64,000 bases of DNA from Amoebophrya sp. A120. Lineage: Eukaryota; Sar; Dinophyceae; Syndiniales; Amoebophryaceae. The notes beneath the pieces were generated by a model. That model was not told the DNA's origin. It saw nothing but the letters and a program-made list of their open reading frames with translations, and did not search any database. The stretch's first letter is position 1, and each line of letters begins with the position of its first letter. This document shows positions 33,598 to 46,410 of this stretch, piece after piece. The stretch is taken from the NCBI GenBank assembly GCA_905178155.1, contig CAJINV010000005.1, positions 1,328,438-1,392,437 on the forward strand, read 5' to 3'. The position numbers and the translations under genes were made by a program.

Positions 33598-34508
33598 CTG
33601 CCTCTCTGCTTCTCTCGTTCAAACAGACGAAGCAGAATAGACGGGCAACAGAAATAGACAGGTGGCGCCACCACAACGCGCCACAGACCCATATCACGCG
33701 CCGGCCATCGGGGTGGCCCCCCGACCGCAGGCCCTTGACACTTCTGCCACCGCTAGCGAGACGAGCGGAGGAGCCGCCTCTGCCCGTTGATTGCAAAAGG
33801 GGGGCGCCTTTCTTTGGCGCGCGCTTCGGTCGCGTCGCGTAACCGCGGAAAGGCGGGCAGGATACAGAATACCGGGGCGCGACGGCCTCTATTTTGTAAG
33901 AATGGCCAAGCGGCGGGCCAGAATGTAGGGGGCTAAAGGTACGTAGGACCGCGCGCGGCCGGCGTGCCATCCAAGGCACCGCGGCGGGGCGGCGCGCCCA
34001 TTCGGGCCCTGGCAGCCAGTGCCATTGCTTATTTAAAAGGCGCTCAGGGCGAAGAGGGCCGACGCGCCCCGGCATTTCCGAAGCGCGAGGCGGCGATCAA
34101 CATCCGGGCGAATACTGAAAGGCCAAAGGCCAGCGCCCGCGCACCACTTCAAAAGGTGCACAAAATGCGCACAGGGCCCCACAGCGCTCGCGAATAATCG
34201 CGAACAACCGACCACGGAGGCGCTGCCCGTCCGATGCGCGGCGGGTGGCATTTCCCGCAGCCTGCTTGGAGGCGTCGATCAAAATGGCAGGCAGCTGGCG
34301 GGCACACGCCGCGGCGAAGAGGTGCCGCCCTTTCATGCTCTGCCACTCCCAAAGTGCGGACTTACCAGCAAAAGGCAGCACGGTCCAAACAATTGTCGCA
34401 AAGCATGGATTGCCGACGATCAAAATAGCGACTTTGCCAAAAGTCAAAGTAAAAGTTTTGGAAAAGTCGCTATCCCGTTTCAATTAGCCGTTTTCCCTTG
34501 TAACGACA

Positions 34509-35164
34509 GCAGGACTGCCAAGACATTTTTTTTCTTGGGCTCTCGCGGTCTGTGACTCTTTCACTTTCTCCGCTTATGTTGAGTTAGTTACGAAACAGAT
34601 GGACGTGGAACAGCGACTAGAAGTCAGGAGGACATTGAACAGCTACAGCACGAAGGACTTTGATAGCAGTTTTTTTATGTAATACGAGCGACATTCTTGG
34701 GGGCCAGCGCTGGCTTCATCTTACACCTAATCACGGATCCGGATGTCCAAACAATCACAAATACAAAGCGAGTTGTTGGGGGGGGTTTTGAAGAAAGTAG
34801 AAGGAGAAGGTTTTTATACAGTGTGTGCTCCGCAGGTGAAAGTGAATTTTGATTTTTTTCATTAGACTCCATCGTTGTAGTATTATCAGTACGCATTCCC
34901 TTTGGAGGCTTCTAATCTATCGCACGCCGCACTAGCTGCTCCTGGCGTGACAATTTAATATTTTTCGAAGTTGTAAATGTAAAGCAAAAACAAAACTGGG
35001 CGACTGTTCTCCTCCTTTCATCAATGCGAAGTAAATTCAAAATTTCGCCGTGATGTTGCACAAAGACAAAGCGTTTGCTTCAGGAGATCGTTTTCTACAG
35101 GAGCGTGTCCCAGCACGTCAATAAGGTAGTGTCTCATCATCTCCACCTACTTCACCCGATGCAA
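34509..35164. other. Intergenic, nothing seen
   Basis: Ordinary composition between the GC-rich element and the stop of the hydrolase gene. No gene recognised. Confidence 0.4.
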
Positions 35165-36775
35165 TTAGATCAATGCCCACTTTTCTCGCAGCAGCTTCTC
35201 GTGCAGTGGCGCCTTCCAAACCGGTCCTCCGCCCATGAGCATCAGTTCGTGGCTGCTGCACGGCGCCGTTGCTTCGTAGTCGCACTCCAGCTCTGCGTAC
35301 ACGTCCGTCACCAGCCAGCGCACCGCTTTCGCCGGCGTTAAACGGTCCTTCTCGGAGGAGCCGAACACGGTGAAAAAACTCGTCTTCCCTTTTTTCTCTT
35401 CTCCCTCCTGCCGAAACGCATCCGCCAATCCTTTCAGTTCCTTCGCCAGCAGCACGCAGTCGTCTTGCCAAACCAAAGAGGTCGAAACTTCCAGCCCTTT
35501 CGCAGTGTCCTTACCCCCCTCCACGCCCATCGCATCGAGCACCCGCCCGTTTTGCTCGAAGTCATACTTGTTGGCAACACACGATCCCGAGGACACCGAC
35601 CCCACGCTGGCAATAAACATCTCTTTCTCCTCACTCGAGAGGGCGGTTCGCAGCATCTTCGCGCTGGAGTTTCCAAAGGAGAACTGCACCAAGGGTTTGC
35701 ACAAGCCCTGACCCACGCAGGCGACGCCGCTCAGCACACTCGTCGGGACGTACTTCGAGGCGAACCGGGCGAGGCCGAACCCGTGCGGTCCCGCTATGGC
35801 GTTCTCAAACGTTACATTCTCAACTGTTACATGATTTGTCATGCAAAACTTCCATGAACCACCAGACAATCAAGCCACCTCGCATGACAAATCCCCGAAG
35901 GGCTAAACAGCGCCTAAATCTGTGCCGGATTTGTGATGCGAGAGTTGCAAGCTTGCCTCTTTCACTGTTGCGGTTCTTGCATCACAAATTCATGTAACAG
36001 TTCAGAATGAAACGTTTGGGAACGCCATACCCGCGGGCGAGGGGTACGGCACGTTCAGGGCAACGCCGCGGAGATCCGGGAGTTGTTTCTGGTGGGACTC
36101 GTGCGACAATTGCAGTTGCAGAAAACGCCGCAGAAACACCACCGCGTACGGGTGGCCAAGACAGCAGGCGTACACGAACATCTCGTCCAGGGCTTCTTGC
36201 TGCAACACGGCGAGGCAGTTCCGCGCGTGCAAATTCAGGTGGCGCTTCACGGTATCGTCCGCAGAAAAGGTCGGGTTGTTCACCACCTCGGGGGAAGTCT
36301 TCCCAAGCCCGGGACGGTCCACGGCGATGACGACCAACTCATTCGATGGCTTTTTAGACGCGGATGTGTGCGCGTTGGTAAGAACGCCGTCAGGACACCC
36401 GAGGCCAGATCCAGCAGATAAGGCTGCGGCAAAGTTCGAGTTGTCCTCCTGCTTCGTAGACAAGCCTTTCATCGTAGTTCCAGGAGCAGAACTGTTTTCT
36501 TGGAACGGCGCGAAGAACTCAATCACATTGCTGTCGGCGCCCATAGCGTGGAAGACGAGGATGGCAGTTTTCTTTTTCTGCCCTTGTTCTTGGGCAGCTC
36601 CCTGCTCATTCATCGGGGTTTGTCCGGCCTGGTGTCCCCGCCGAAGGGAGAGCACTCGATAGCCCACAGTTGTAGTTCCATTCCCGTCCTCAACATCGCG
36701 GTACTGGACAACACGCTCCTCAGAGCAGCGCCAGGTGTTGGGCATGTTGTTTGGAGAAGTGTTTGAAGTAGACAT
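35165..36775 (-). CDS. Alpha/beta-hydrolase fold protein, about 480 aa
   Basis: Start at ATG 36775 (MSTSNTSPNN). Two exons are joined across introner C4, giving PSPAG-PHGFGL in frame. Fold landmarks are a first strand ILVFHAMG, the AVDRPGLGKTSP segment typical before the nucleophile, and the nucleophile elbow VYACCLGHPYAVV. In relatives the elbow reads GxSxGGxYA, so Cys stands in place of the usual Ser. A later SEKDRLTP supplies a likely acid residue, and SHELMLMGGGPVW near the C-terminus supplies the His. The overall order fits a complete hydrolase of the haloalkane dehalogenase/esterase type with a long cap insertion. The substrate cannot be read from sequence. Neighbours are in the same direction but functionally unrelated. 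Confidence 0.75.
35795..36029. mobile_element. Introner C4 (family C)
   Basis: TATGGCGTTCTCAAACGTTA against AACGTTTGGGAACGCCATA, duplication CCCGC on both sides. Excision is in frame. Confidence 0.94.
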
Positions 36776-37455
36776 CTTCGAACAGTCTCACCCTGAAAAT
36801 CCGAATTGTGGTAGGTGCGAGAAGAAGTTGCAGAAGGACAACAGTCGTCCTGCGCTTTTGTTAGAGAGGTAGACGGACGGCCAACAAAGTATAGCACAAA
36901 AAGACTGGAGCAAAAGTTCTAGATCTAGTAGTACTTCTACGCGACTCGTCGTAATTACAGTGATGGTGTGAGCTTACTTGATATCGTATGCGTACTAGCA
37001 ACGTAAGGGATAATAGCCGCAAACTGTGGGGGATTGAGTGAGCGTCACATGAGGATGGACAACATGCCTGCGTGAGACATTGCATGGCTAGTACGGGTGT
37101 TAGGGAGGTGGATCGCTTGGCTTTCGGATTCAGAGCTTAACAAACTCTTACATCAGACCAGACATCGATCGCGATTTAGATCTTCGTCATCGTGTTTAGC
37201 AATCGGATCTCCGCAAGATCATCAAGTAACAATTTTCGAAAGGGATCATCTAAAAGTTGCACGATCTTCGACTGCGCTACGATTTACGCAGAACAGCTCA
37301 AAGAGAAAGATTAGATGGCTTTTGCTAAACTGATCAACGAATGCTCTTACTGACAGTGGAAAGCTGGTTTCAAGTTCAACCACAACAACGGTGAGGTCGA
37401 GCCGTTTCCTTCTTTCAAAAACTACAAAGAATGGCTGCACAAGAATATCCAACAG
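36776..37455. other. Intergenic, nothing seen
   Basis: About 680 bp with no supported gene; ordinary composition. Confidence 0.4.
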
Positions 37456-38229
37456 TCAGATCGCGACACACGCTATCTTCACCAGCAACAGGGTCACACA
37501 AACGTAGCTTGGGACAGTGCAACACAGCAAATGCAATACGAATCCCCGGTCTCGACCTAGCACCACCGGAAACATCGACGGTAGCTTGTGGAAGGTGTAG
37601 TAGAAATAGCTCCTCAACGTCATCCAGACAATCCCGATGGTGTTGACATTCATGCTCTGCAGCGGTGCGAAAAGACTACTTTGGCAGACTTGCTGGAACG
37701 CCGAATTGTCTTGTTGCACATACCCGAAAAATTCGAACTTTTCCGGCGCGAGAACGTAGAATATGTTGAGCCAAAAAAGAGGCAGGAAAACAAGGGATTG
37801 CTCCATCGTGTTCATCACGGTGCGATCCGCTGCAAGCACTTCCGGATCCCGGTCGGAATACTTCACCTGTGCCAGGGTGACTTTATTGGGCTTTGCTGGT
37901 TCAGGTTCTTGCCCGGCTTGAGCAATTGATGTGCTGCGATTCTTCGATATTTCGCCATCGTCTTTCTTCTGTTTTTCCCGTTCCAGTATTTTCCGCTCCG
38001 AGAAACTTTTCAATCCGGCGTAGGACTGGGCGAACAGCATTTGATACCACCGACTGGCCCAGGCTAATGTCAGCAAGCAAGCCACGCGGAGCTGCTGGGT
38101 GCTGGCAGAGGTGAGGGTCAGGGAGCTGTCGAAGAAGTGCAGGTAGACGGTGCGGGAATAGAACAACAGGAAGAGCAGCATGCATTGCAGATGACCTAAG
38201 GCGGGCAGATGCTTTATGAGGTCGAGCAT
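37456..38229 (-). CDS. MAPEG-like membrane protein, 257 aa
   Basis: An uninterrupted frame from ATG 38229 (MLDLIKHLPAL) to 37456, with no introner. Hydrophobic segments lie near residues 15-30, 45-65, 145-165 and 225-255. The segment DRTVMNTMEQSLVFLPLFWL matches the RxxxNxxE signature region of MAPEG proteins (membrane-associated enzymes of eicosanoid and glutathione metabolism), followed by a hydrophobic helix. A charged linker (residues 75-130) between the first pair of helices and this motif is longer than usual. Members include microsomal glutathione transferases; substrate and activity cannot be judged here. Confidence 0.65.
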   Translation of the reverse strand: MLDLIKHLPALGHLQCMLLFLLFYSRTVYLHFFDSSLTLTSASTQQLRVACLLTLAWASRWYQMLFAQSYAGLKSFSERKILEREKQKKDDGEISKNRSTSIAQAGQEPEPAKPNKVTLAQVKYSDRDPEVLAADRTVMNTMEQSLVFLPLFWLNIFYVLAPEKFEFFGYVQQDNSAFQQVCQSSLFAPLQSMNVNTIGIVWMTLRSYFYYTFHKLPSMFPVVLGRDRGFVLHLLCCTVPSYVCVTLLLVKIACVAI

Positions 38230-38979
38230 TTTGATTTATTTCGTCTGACGTTGTCGTTCGTTATTGCAAGTACGAGCGTTCTTGACGCAGCTTTTGGGAA
38301 AGGTGAGCGAATGAGTAGTAGAAGCCTAAGGCAAATATTCGATCGTCAGACAGTAACACTAACAATATGCATCGGAGTCGGAGAGTACAATTCAAAAAAT
38401 TACATGGAACCGACTACAGATTACAACAAGGCTAAAATGCTTTACGCGGGAAAAAAGGGAGCACGAGGTAGGCCTAGGTACGAAGAAGATGCCGAGTATA
38501 GCATCAGTGCGTGCGCGCACCAATTACGACGATTCGGATTACGGCACTGTACCGATTCAAAGGCGGGAAAATCAGAACCGATATAATTCTTTACGATGTA
38601 AGAACAATTCTGCTGACGAAGATAAATGGATGTGCTCCCAGTGTTGGCGCTTGCGCTTGCCTGTTTCTGCTTCTTTGCTTCACTAGGGGTACTAGTTTGA
38701 ACTGCAGAAGTTCGTACACATAAATCGATATGAGTGGGAGTTGCAGAAGTTCATGAAGTTAGTAGACATACTCGTGATATAAAATGAAATGAATGAGCAG
38801 CAAAAATTGTGCACTTCCCGACCGTGATGGAATATTAAGCTTCAAGCAAGCTCATTGCGCCGCCTTTGGGGGTAAAAGGTATTATCTTTCATAGTTTTGA
38901 AATCGGTTATTTCGTTGCCCTTCTTACTTATCTTTATGCAAAGCCACACGTTGAAGTCGAATCTATGACTATGTCTATC
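38230..38979. other. Intergenic, nothing seen
   Basis: About 750 bp between the stop of the SNF2 gene and the start of the MAPEG-like gene. No supported gene. Confidence 0.4.
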
Positions 38980-41900
38980 TCACTTCGCCACGTCGTCTTT
39001 CCCGAGCTCCACCTTCCGACGTTTTCTTTCCAATTTCGCTTCTTCCTCCTGCGCCTCTTCAGCCCTGGCCTCTTCTCCGCGCAGCTCCAACTTTCGTTTT
39101 TTCCGTTCCGCCTTCGCAGCCTCTTTCTCCTCCTCTTTCCTTTTTTCCTCTTCTTTCAGCTTTGCCGCTTTGACTTTGGACTGCGCCCGGAGCTGCTCGT
39201 CCGCAGCCCGCTGCTTCAAAATTGCCTCCTCGTGCTCCTTCGTGATCTGCTCCTCGATCGTGTCTTTTGCCACAAACCGGAGGACCTTCACTCTGTCGCG
39301 CTTTTGCCCGAACCGCCGCGCCCGGGCGATGGCCTGCATCTCGGCAGCGCGGGCGGTGTTGAGGTCGCCATTCATTGGGTGGACGAAAAGAACGTGGGAG
39401 GCCTGGAGTGTGTGATTGGTATAAGGAGTTTTGATGTGAATCTTGCATGGATGTATATTACGCATGCAAGTCATCACTGCCATTTTGTACTTATGCTGAG
39501 CAGTAGAAGCAGACCTGTGTCCGACCTTGCACCGCTTTCATTCATGCAATCTCCGCAAAAGCATATCAAAAATGCAAAGCGCGTAGATACAGAGTGAGCA
39601 TTTAGGCCAGATAGTACCTGTGTCAAGTTTGCCCCAGCTGCACAACGCTCCAGCGACATCAACAAAATATCGGGATTTTTTCCAATTTCGCTTCTCGATC
39701 CAAGCACGATGTCCTTTCCATCCGACTCCTTTTGGAAGTTTTCCAGTAGCTGCGCCTGCCGATCTGCAGCTGTTTTGTAGTTTGTGGTCGTTTTTTATTT
39801 ATCGATGACCTTAATATTAGTTTGAGCAGCATGTTGAGTAATCTGGGTGGGCAGTGGATTCCTGGTTACATGAGTTTCGCGCTTCAGGCTCAATGTCATT
39901 CATTCAACACATCAATAAACAGGAACAGCTCTTCTCTAGTACTTGCTCCGAACAGCGAGACGAAGTTGAATCCGAATTCGGTGAAGCAGTGCCGCACGAT
40001 CTTCAACAGAGACTCCCACTGCACGAACACGATGAACTTCGCCTTCGGGTCTTTCGCCCTTTCCTCCTGAATCGTGGCCGCGACTTTCTGAATTTTGGTC
40101 CCAAACACGCTGTGGTCCGTCACGCGGCAGGCCGGTGCAGATTTGTCGGCCTTTTTCGTGTCAAACGCCTTCTGCGCGTCCACGAGCGGCACGCACTGGT
40201 CTATTGGGCGAAAAGGAGTGCGGCATGTCGGGCACTGCTTTTCCTGCTTGTTCAGCGCAAGAGCAGGGTCGATGGGGTTCAGCATCTTGATGCAGTCCTG
40301 GCAGAACTGGTGGCTGCAGGGAAGCAAAACGGCCATGTCATCGTCGGTGAGATCTTCCGCCGCACAGATGATGCAGCGTTCTGCTTCAGCTTCTATGCAG
40401 GGGCTAGCTGCTGCGACAGCCTCGAATGGGACACGGTGCTTCAGATCAATTCGTCATACAGAGTTGTACGCATGTGCTGGTGTCCTCCAGTTGTCATATA
40501 ATATTCAGGGTTCGTCGATGAACAGCATTCACATCTTTTTTCTAAAGACGACCTGTCATGCGGACATCAGAGCTACAGGCACAGTATTGTAGACTTTTTT
40601 GCGACGTTTGGTTTATACAAGACCATGACAAACTCCAGCACCGCCGGGTGTACATTGTTCCAGTTGAGCTTGTCACATCTGAGCAGGCCGTATCTTCGTT
40701 TTCCGTACCGCAGCCTTTGGTCAACTGCTTGAAAAACTGCAAGCGCGAAATGGCGCTCCGGAGCTTTTCCAGAGCGGCGCTGAACCGGTGCATAAACTTT
40801 CCGCGGTGCAATTCAAATATGACATTTTGTTTTTCAAGTTGTTGTTCTCTCTCGATCTGCTGCTGGTCGTTAAAATCAGTAATTCTAACTTGGGTGAGAG
40901 AATGGCGCAGCTGAACGCAGCAGATCATCGTCCTTAGTTCGGACTTCAACACTTCTTCTTCAAGGCTTTGGTTTCGGGTTTTCAATGTTCTCAGGGCACT
41001 GGCTGGCGACGCACTTCCGTTTATTCCGCCGTCAAGATACTTTTTGTCCGGGTCTGTGAGGCGCAATCGTTCGTCCACCGCTTCCAGGTTCGCAAACTCG
41101 CTCTTGCCAGTTTCTGCTTTGATTGCTTCTGTGACTGCTTTGCTTTCCGGAGTCGAGTCAGATGCGAGTGCGCGCAGCTTGGCGTGCACGCCGTTTGGCA
41201 AGAATTTAGGTTCGACTTCGAGTTGCTTTCGAATAGAAATCGGCTCTGAACCCGCATCCTCCCAGGCTTCGACGTTCAGATGCCCGTTGGCACACAGAAA
41301 ATCTAACGCCTTCACAACGAGCAAAACGTTTGCTGATAGGTGTCGGATCCTGCTTCGTTGTGTCCGCAGCTCGAGCTGACAAGCCTCGACTGGTGTTAGA
41401 AGCCGGCCGCTCTTGCTCGTGCTCGCCACCGTGCCAAAGTGGCTGCAGAGACGCAGGAGCTCGGCGCGCTCCTCGGGGGCCTCGGAGATAACTGCGGAGG
41501 AAAGTAGTTGGGGGTTCAGCCGGTACTTCTCTTGCTCGTACAGCGCGCGCTCGGGCTGGGTCAGCTGTACTGGTATTTGTTTTTCCTCGAGCTGGATGCG
41601 GCCCACTTCCTCAGGCGCCGCATTTCGCCGGGCGAAGGTGGAGAGGAAGTTCTGGGCGTTGCGCGTCCAGATGCGGGACCGGTCAAGTGCGTGCTCGAAG
41701 GGGCCGTACAATTTTTTCAGGTGGCCCTGCCTCGCCGAGACAGCAACCTCAATTTGCTTGTAGTAGAAGCAATAGCGGTAGTTGTCAGCTGCCATTTCCC
41801 GCTCTAGAAAAGCCTGTTTCTCTTCTTCATCTTCGTCGGCGTCTTCTACTTCTTTTCGATATCCGCGCAATTTTTCCATAGCGCTGATCCTTTCATCATC

Positions 41901-44900
41901 AGATTGAAGTGCCACAGCAGCACTCCATGCCGCAGAAATTTTGGACTCTTTTTCTTTTCTCACATGAGCTTTCCAGAGCTCCTCCGCTTTGGATCGGCGC
42001 TGCGCTGCAGTTTTTCGCTGCGTGCTTCGCAACCACTCCTCTTCTGTGCGCTGCCGCTCTTCGTCTATTTCTTTCGCGGACAGTCTCAACTGCAGATTTT
42101 CTTCCAACGTCTCGGAGTTTTGGAAGTATCCCTGCGTGTCTACTTTCAGAAAATCACGATCATCACAGTGGAGAATGGTCGCCCCATGAAGTCCTTTCGT
42201 CCGGCAGTTTTCGCAGCGGAAAGCACCCGTCGGACGCGTTTGGAGAGTTGCAGCAGAGCTGTATGCCGGTTTCTCGCCGCACGCGTGGCAACGCCACAGG
42301 AAAACCTCATCCAATTTGAGATAGCGCTCGGACGTCTTCCAGAAAGTAATATTTCTGGGCCAACATTCCCGTCGAGAAATTGAAACATCCTCACCGCGCG
42401 GAGGTAAACCGGGCTGGAGCTTCTTGAATATGTTCGTGTTATCAGCGCCGCTCTTGGTGTTTTGGTTTTCTTCTTCCTGACCTCGAACCGCATAACAAAT
42501 GACTTCCCACCCGTCGGCACGGCCGTTGTCAATATCGTGAGCAGGGGAGAACACTCTATCCCATGACGAAAGTTGTTATGTTAGCCATTCATCCCATGAC
42601 GAAACTTGGACCGTTGTAGACGCACGGAATATTCTTTGGACTCGGAACAAATACAAACAGTTTTTTTATCGGTGCGCATCCACACTTTCTAACTTGAACT
42701 TCGATGCATATGCATAAATTGAAATATGCTCCTTCGGACTTGTTTGCACGTACGGAAGTGTTGTGCAACCGCCAAGAAACTTGGCTACCTGCAAATCTAT
42801 CGACGCGCAAAAGAGAAAGACCTACTACTTGCATACTTTTCTCAGTTTCACAGATGAATGAGCTATACTAACTATATTTGCATTCCCTGTGATATTGTTT
42901 TTCCCAAGCCCACGTGGTTTGGGGAGCGCCAGTGCTTACTTTCGGAGGGCAGAACCGGGGCAGGCATTTTGTCAGCTGGTAAAGCGCGCTGCCACTAGTA
43001 AGGGGGAGTGCTAGTAAATCGACACCGAAAAGCGATGCCATCAACTCGATCGCGCTGACATTGGTTGCGTTCAGGGTGCCCGTCAAAGCCCACATATATG
43101 ATGTGGCGGCATCGAAGTCGTAAAGAAAGAAGCCATACTTTTCTATATGCAGTGCGGTTTTCTGCTCGAGCTGTCTCAGGCACTCGTGAAACTCGTCAAA
43201 CACGACGCGCTTCCATCGGAAGGCGTGCAGCGGCTGCACGACGATCTTCGTGTCGGCGGAGTCAACAGCGTTCGCTTGTTCAGCATCAGCTATGGTCTTC
43301 TTTTGCGCATGTAACTCCGCGAACGCCTTCGCGACAGAGGGCACTTTTTCTTTTCCCTTCTTGCCAGGAGAGAGAGTATCTACTAGACAGGGAAGCAGGC
43401 CGCTTGCCGCCACTTGCACTGCTGGGGGAGCGGCACAGCCGTGGTCCCCGTCTCGGTCATTCGTTGATACGGTACTGGTTGTTGAATTATTTGCGGCCGT
43501 CGCCGTCTGCTGAAGTTGATTCCCTTTTATCTTTCGTTCTCCAGTATTTTCAGCGGCAAGGCCACTGGAAAAAGAGGTGGATGTCGACACTTCACCTCGT
43601 GGCTGTGTTGATGTGATGCGCGAGGCCTTGGCCCATTGCTGCTTGATCTGTAGGTATGACTCCGTCAAAAACAAGCCTGCACTGACCAAGACAATGTCAA
43701 ACGCCTGGAACGGATTTTTGAAAGGCAGGGCTGTGCTGCGCGACTCCGATGTGCTGGGCTGGTGCTTTTTGGTTCTGCCGGGTTCTTCTTCCATATCCAT
43801 GCGAGCGGAGGCACCGACGGCCTGGCCCGGGTCGTGGCCTGCACCTTCTTTGGCTTGGTATTCTTGTTCATCCCCCTTGCGCTTTTTGCTTTTCTTGCCC
43901 CGTCGCGAGGAGCCTGATCCTGCGGGAGCTGTTGTCGAGTAAAGCTTTCTCAAATCCCCTACCGTCGCAATCCGCAACACGCGCGGCCCCCAGTCGGCAC
44001 AGAACCGCTTCGCTTCGTCCTCCCACTGCTTGAGGATATGGCCTGGCGCGACGATTAGGGTCGTGGTCGGGCAATCCATAGCGCTCTTTGCTCCACTGTC
44101 AACCGCTGGAGCAGAAGATGACAAAGTAGACGCCGGGCCCGATGCTGCTGCAGAGAGCGGCCCAGAAGCAGGCTTATCGGCATTAGTTCCCAAAAACGGC
44201 GCGGCGAATCGACCGCGGTCCGACGCGATAAGCGCAAGCATTGTTACTGTCTTGCCATATCCCGTTTCGTCAGCCAAGATCCCGCCGCGCGCCGGAAAGT
44301 GTGCTACCGCTTCGATTTCGACGAACGCCCGGGAGTCACGGTTCTGCTGCGCGATCTTTTTTTGCTGCGCTCTTTTTCCTTGTTTGCTGATCGGAGTGCT
44401 TCTGGTGCCACAGGCACCCTTTGCTTTTGTTGCAGACAGTTTAACATTCGGATCCACTACTTTGGTCTTCGTCTTTGTTTCACTCGGAGGAGCTTTTTCG
44501 GTGTTTCCGTTGCATACAGAGTCACAGCCCGCAACTCTGCCTGCCGCTCCTTCTGTCACATCCTCGTCGCTCGATATGCTCTCCGCGTCGTCGTTTTGAA
44601 TCGGGTAAAAGTGCCGGTAGAGCATCGCAACGTCGGGCGCTGACCGCTCCCGCGCCTGCATCCAAGACAAGGCGCGTTTTTGATCATCACGCAGGGGCAG
44701 CGATTTACTCCATCCGTCGGGAGTGGCTGCGCAGACGTCGCACTCGTTGGACGGGATTTGGAACTGCAGTGTGGCAGAAGCGCTTCTTGCTGCTTTCTCC
44801 TGCGGTTGTTTTTTGGCGCCTGCTGTTGACGTGGGCTTCTGCTGAGACGATCGCGCACTGCTCGAACTCGCTTTTGTTTCCGCCGTTGCTGTGGGTGGTG

Positions 44901-46410
44901 GCAATGCTGCATCGTTAAAATTGTAGTGCTCGAACGCATACGGCCCAAAATTAGAACGAACGATACGGGAGCGCACTTCGATTGACGACGTCGGGTGGCG
45001 CACGTGACGTTTCACAAGATGCCGCCGATAGCCTTCCGGGTCGAACACAGCTGGCATAGATGCCAACCCTTCGGCCGACCTCCCGAATTGGGGGATCAAA
45101 GATTGAGCAGTTCCTGTGCCCCTAGTCGTAGTCGGCACAGCTGACGAAGAGGAACTGAGTCCCGTGTCGTATTTCTGTTTTTCCGATACCAGCAGCGCTA
45201 GCGTGCTGACTCTTGACTGTGTAGTAGATGAACGGTAGGTAATATTTTCGCCAGAGGTGTCCGGGACCATAATTCCACTGCGAACTTTGTCCGGCCACCG
45301 GAAAGCAGACGTCACCAGGTCGTAGAAGCGATTCATCTGGTAATATGATCCATCACGGCCACGGTACTCGGTTTCAAAGCCGACGTCCAACCGGTGGGGG
45401 TTCCAAAAAAACTGCATGGCTTCGGGAGAAAACGAAAATCGCCTCAGTGTGCTCCGAACGTAGCCCCCCATTTTGTGCTTTCCAGTTTCGACACGCGTGT
45501 CGCTTTTCGCCTGCAAATCGGGGTCCGCAAAAACCGCAGTCGCCGTCCAAGGGCCGCACACGGCGCGTTGAGCCGTTCGTTGCTGTTCAAGCTCTCCGCA
45601 AAGGAGCGCCTCCTGGTCAAACACGTCGTTGTTCGCACGTGTGCTGTCCTGCTTCACGTAGGCACATGGCAGATCTTTGGAGCTCCGCGTTGAAGATGCG
45701 AAAGCTGCAGCTGGGGCAAGTGGCGTGTGTTCATCGCCGCTTTCTTTGCCGTTGACATCGCAACCGCGAGTGTCGTCATCAGACGGAGAGAGGACAATTG
45801 CGTTTTTCCCTGACCTTGCTACCCCCTCAGCTACGGTATCGACGCTGAGTAAGCTTTTTGTCGCTCCTACTTTGAAAATGTTTTTTGTCTCGTGTCCGAT
45901 TTTTCTTGCGCCAGTCGCAGTCAACATTGCGGATGATGGAAAAGATGAATCAAATGAGCTGCTGGATCCACCCTCGGAGGTGATATTGCTGTTGATCATT
46001 CCTGTGATTCCTCCCGTTGCAGGGTAGGAGTCGAGTTGTTTTGCGATAAACGTAGTCACGGACGAGCTGGAGCTGCTTGACGAAGCTGAACTCGAGCTGG
46101 AAGCCGAGGAGCTCGCAGGTGCCGGCCTCACACCATGACTGCTGCCGCCGATGTCAATCGAGGCAGCAGATGGACCCAACAGGGTCTTGCGTGTCCGGTA
46201 CACTTCAGCTTCATCTGTAGTCGCGTTGGAGTGATGACCAAGACCAGCGGCGTCAGTCGTTTGATGACTGAGACCTTCAGTGACAGCAAGGTTGTCTCCT
46301 GTCACCAGGGCGGTCTGAATCGAGGCAGAGGCTCTGGCTTCCAGTTCTGCAAACGAAATTGCAAGATCGTCGAGGGTCGTGCAGCTTCTGCCTTGCTGCA
46401 CTCGCTTCAT
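38980..46410 (-). CDS. SNF2-family ATPase with RING finger (RAD5/SHPRH type)
   Basis: A single gene from ATG 46410 (MKRVQQGRS). Exon 1 has a low-complexity N-terminus and then the SNF2 ATPase half: GGILADETGYGKT (Walker A, near residue 705), TTLIVAPGHILKQW, VVFDEFHE (motif II, near 1070; DEFH instead of DEAH) and ALTGT. Downstream come a Cys pair module (WRCHACGEK...CENC) and IPVQLTQPERALY, then a RING finger CIICAAED...CSHQFCQDC...CPTC. The helicase C half follows: KFIVFVQWES, LFGATADRQ, ILLMSLERCAAGANLTQ and AIARARRFGQ. Introns: GT-AG 39770-39942 and 39403-39617, degenerate introner 40394-40692, and one unresolved between about 42943 and 42555. RING-in-helicase proteins of this type act in postreplication repair or chromatin remodelling as ubiquitin ligases. 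Confidence 0.88.
40394..40692. mobile_element. Introner C5 (degenerate, family C right end)
   Basis: The right end CATCTGAGCAGGCCGTA matches family C, but the left end TATGCAGGGG is not its complement. Flanks GCTTC and TCTTC. Excision joins the segment GTENE to EAEAERCIIC, placing the RING finger in frame. Confidence 0.65.

Larger units (their letters stand above)
29343..34503. mobile_element. 5.16-kb GC-rich TIR element with nested palindromes
   Basis: The left end TTACAAGGGAAAGCGGCTAA and right end (complement TTACAAGGGAAAACGGCTAA) form an inverted repeat of about 70 bp that continues through CTTTTCCAAAACTTTT. CGACA is duplicated at 29338-29342 and 34504-34508. The interior is strongly GC-rich against ordinary flanks. 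It contains diverged long inverted arms, an inner 39-bp inverted repeat and two related palindromes, each listed separately. Frames of 300-370 codons occur on both strands and overlap in all phases, as expected of GC-rich DNA, and none shows a transposase, helicase or polymerase motif. A non-autonomous DNA transposon of unassigned superfamily is the best reading. Confidence 0.75.
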
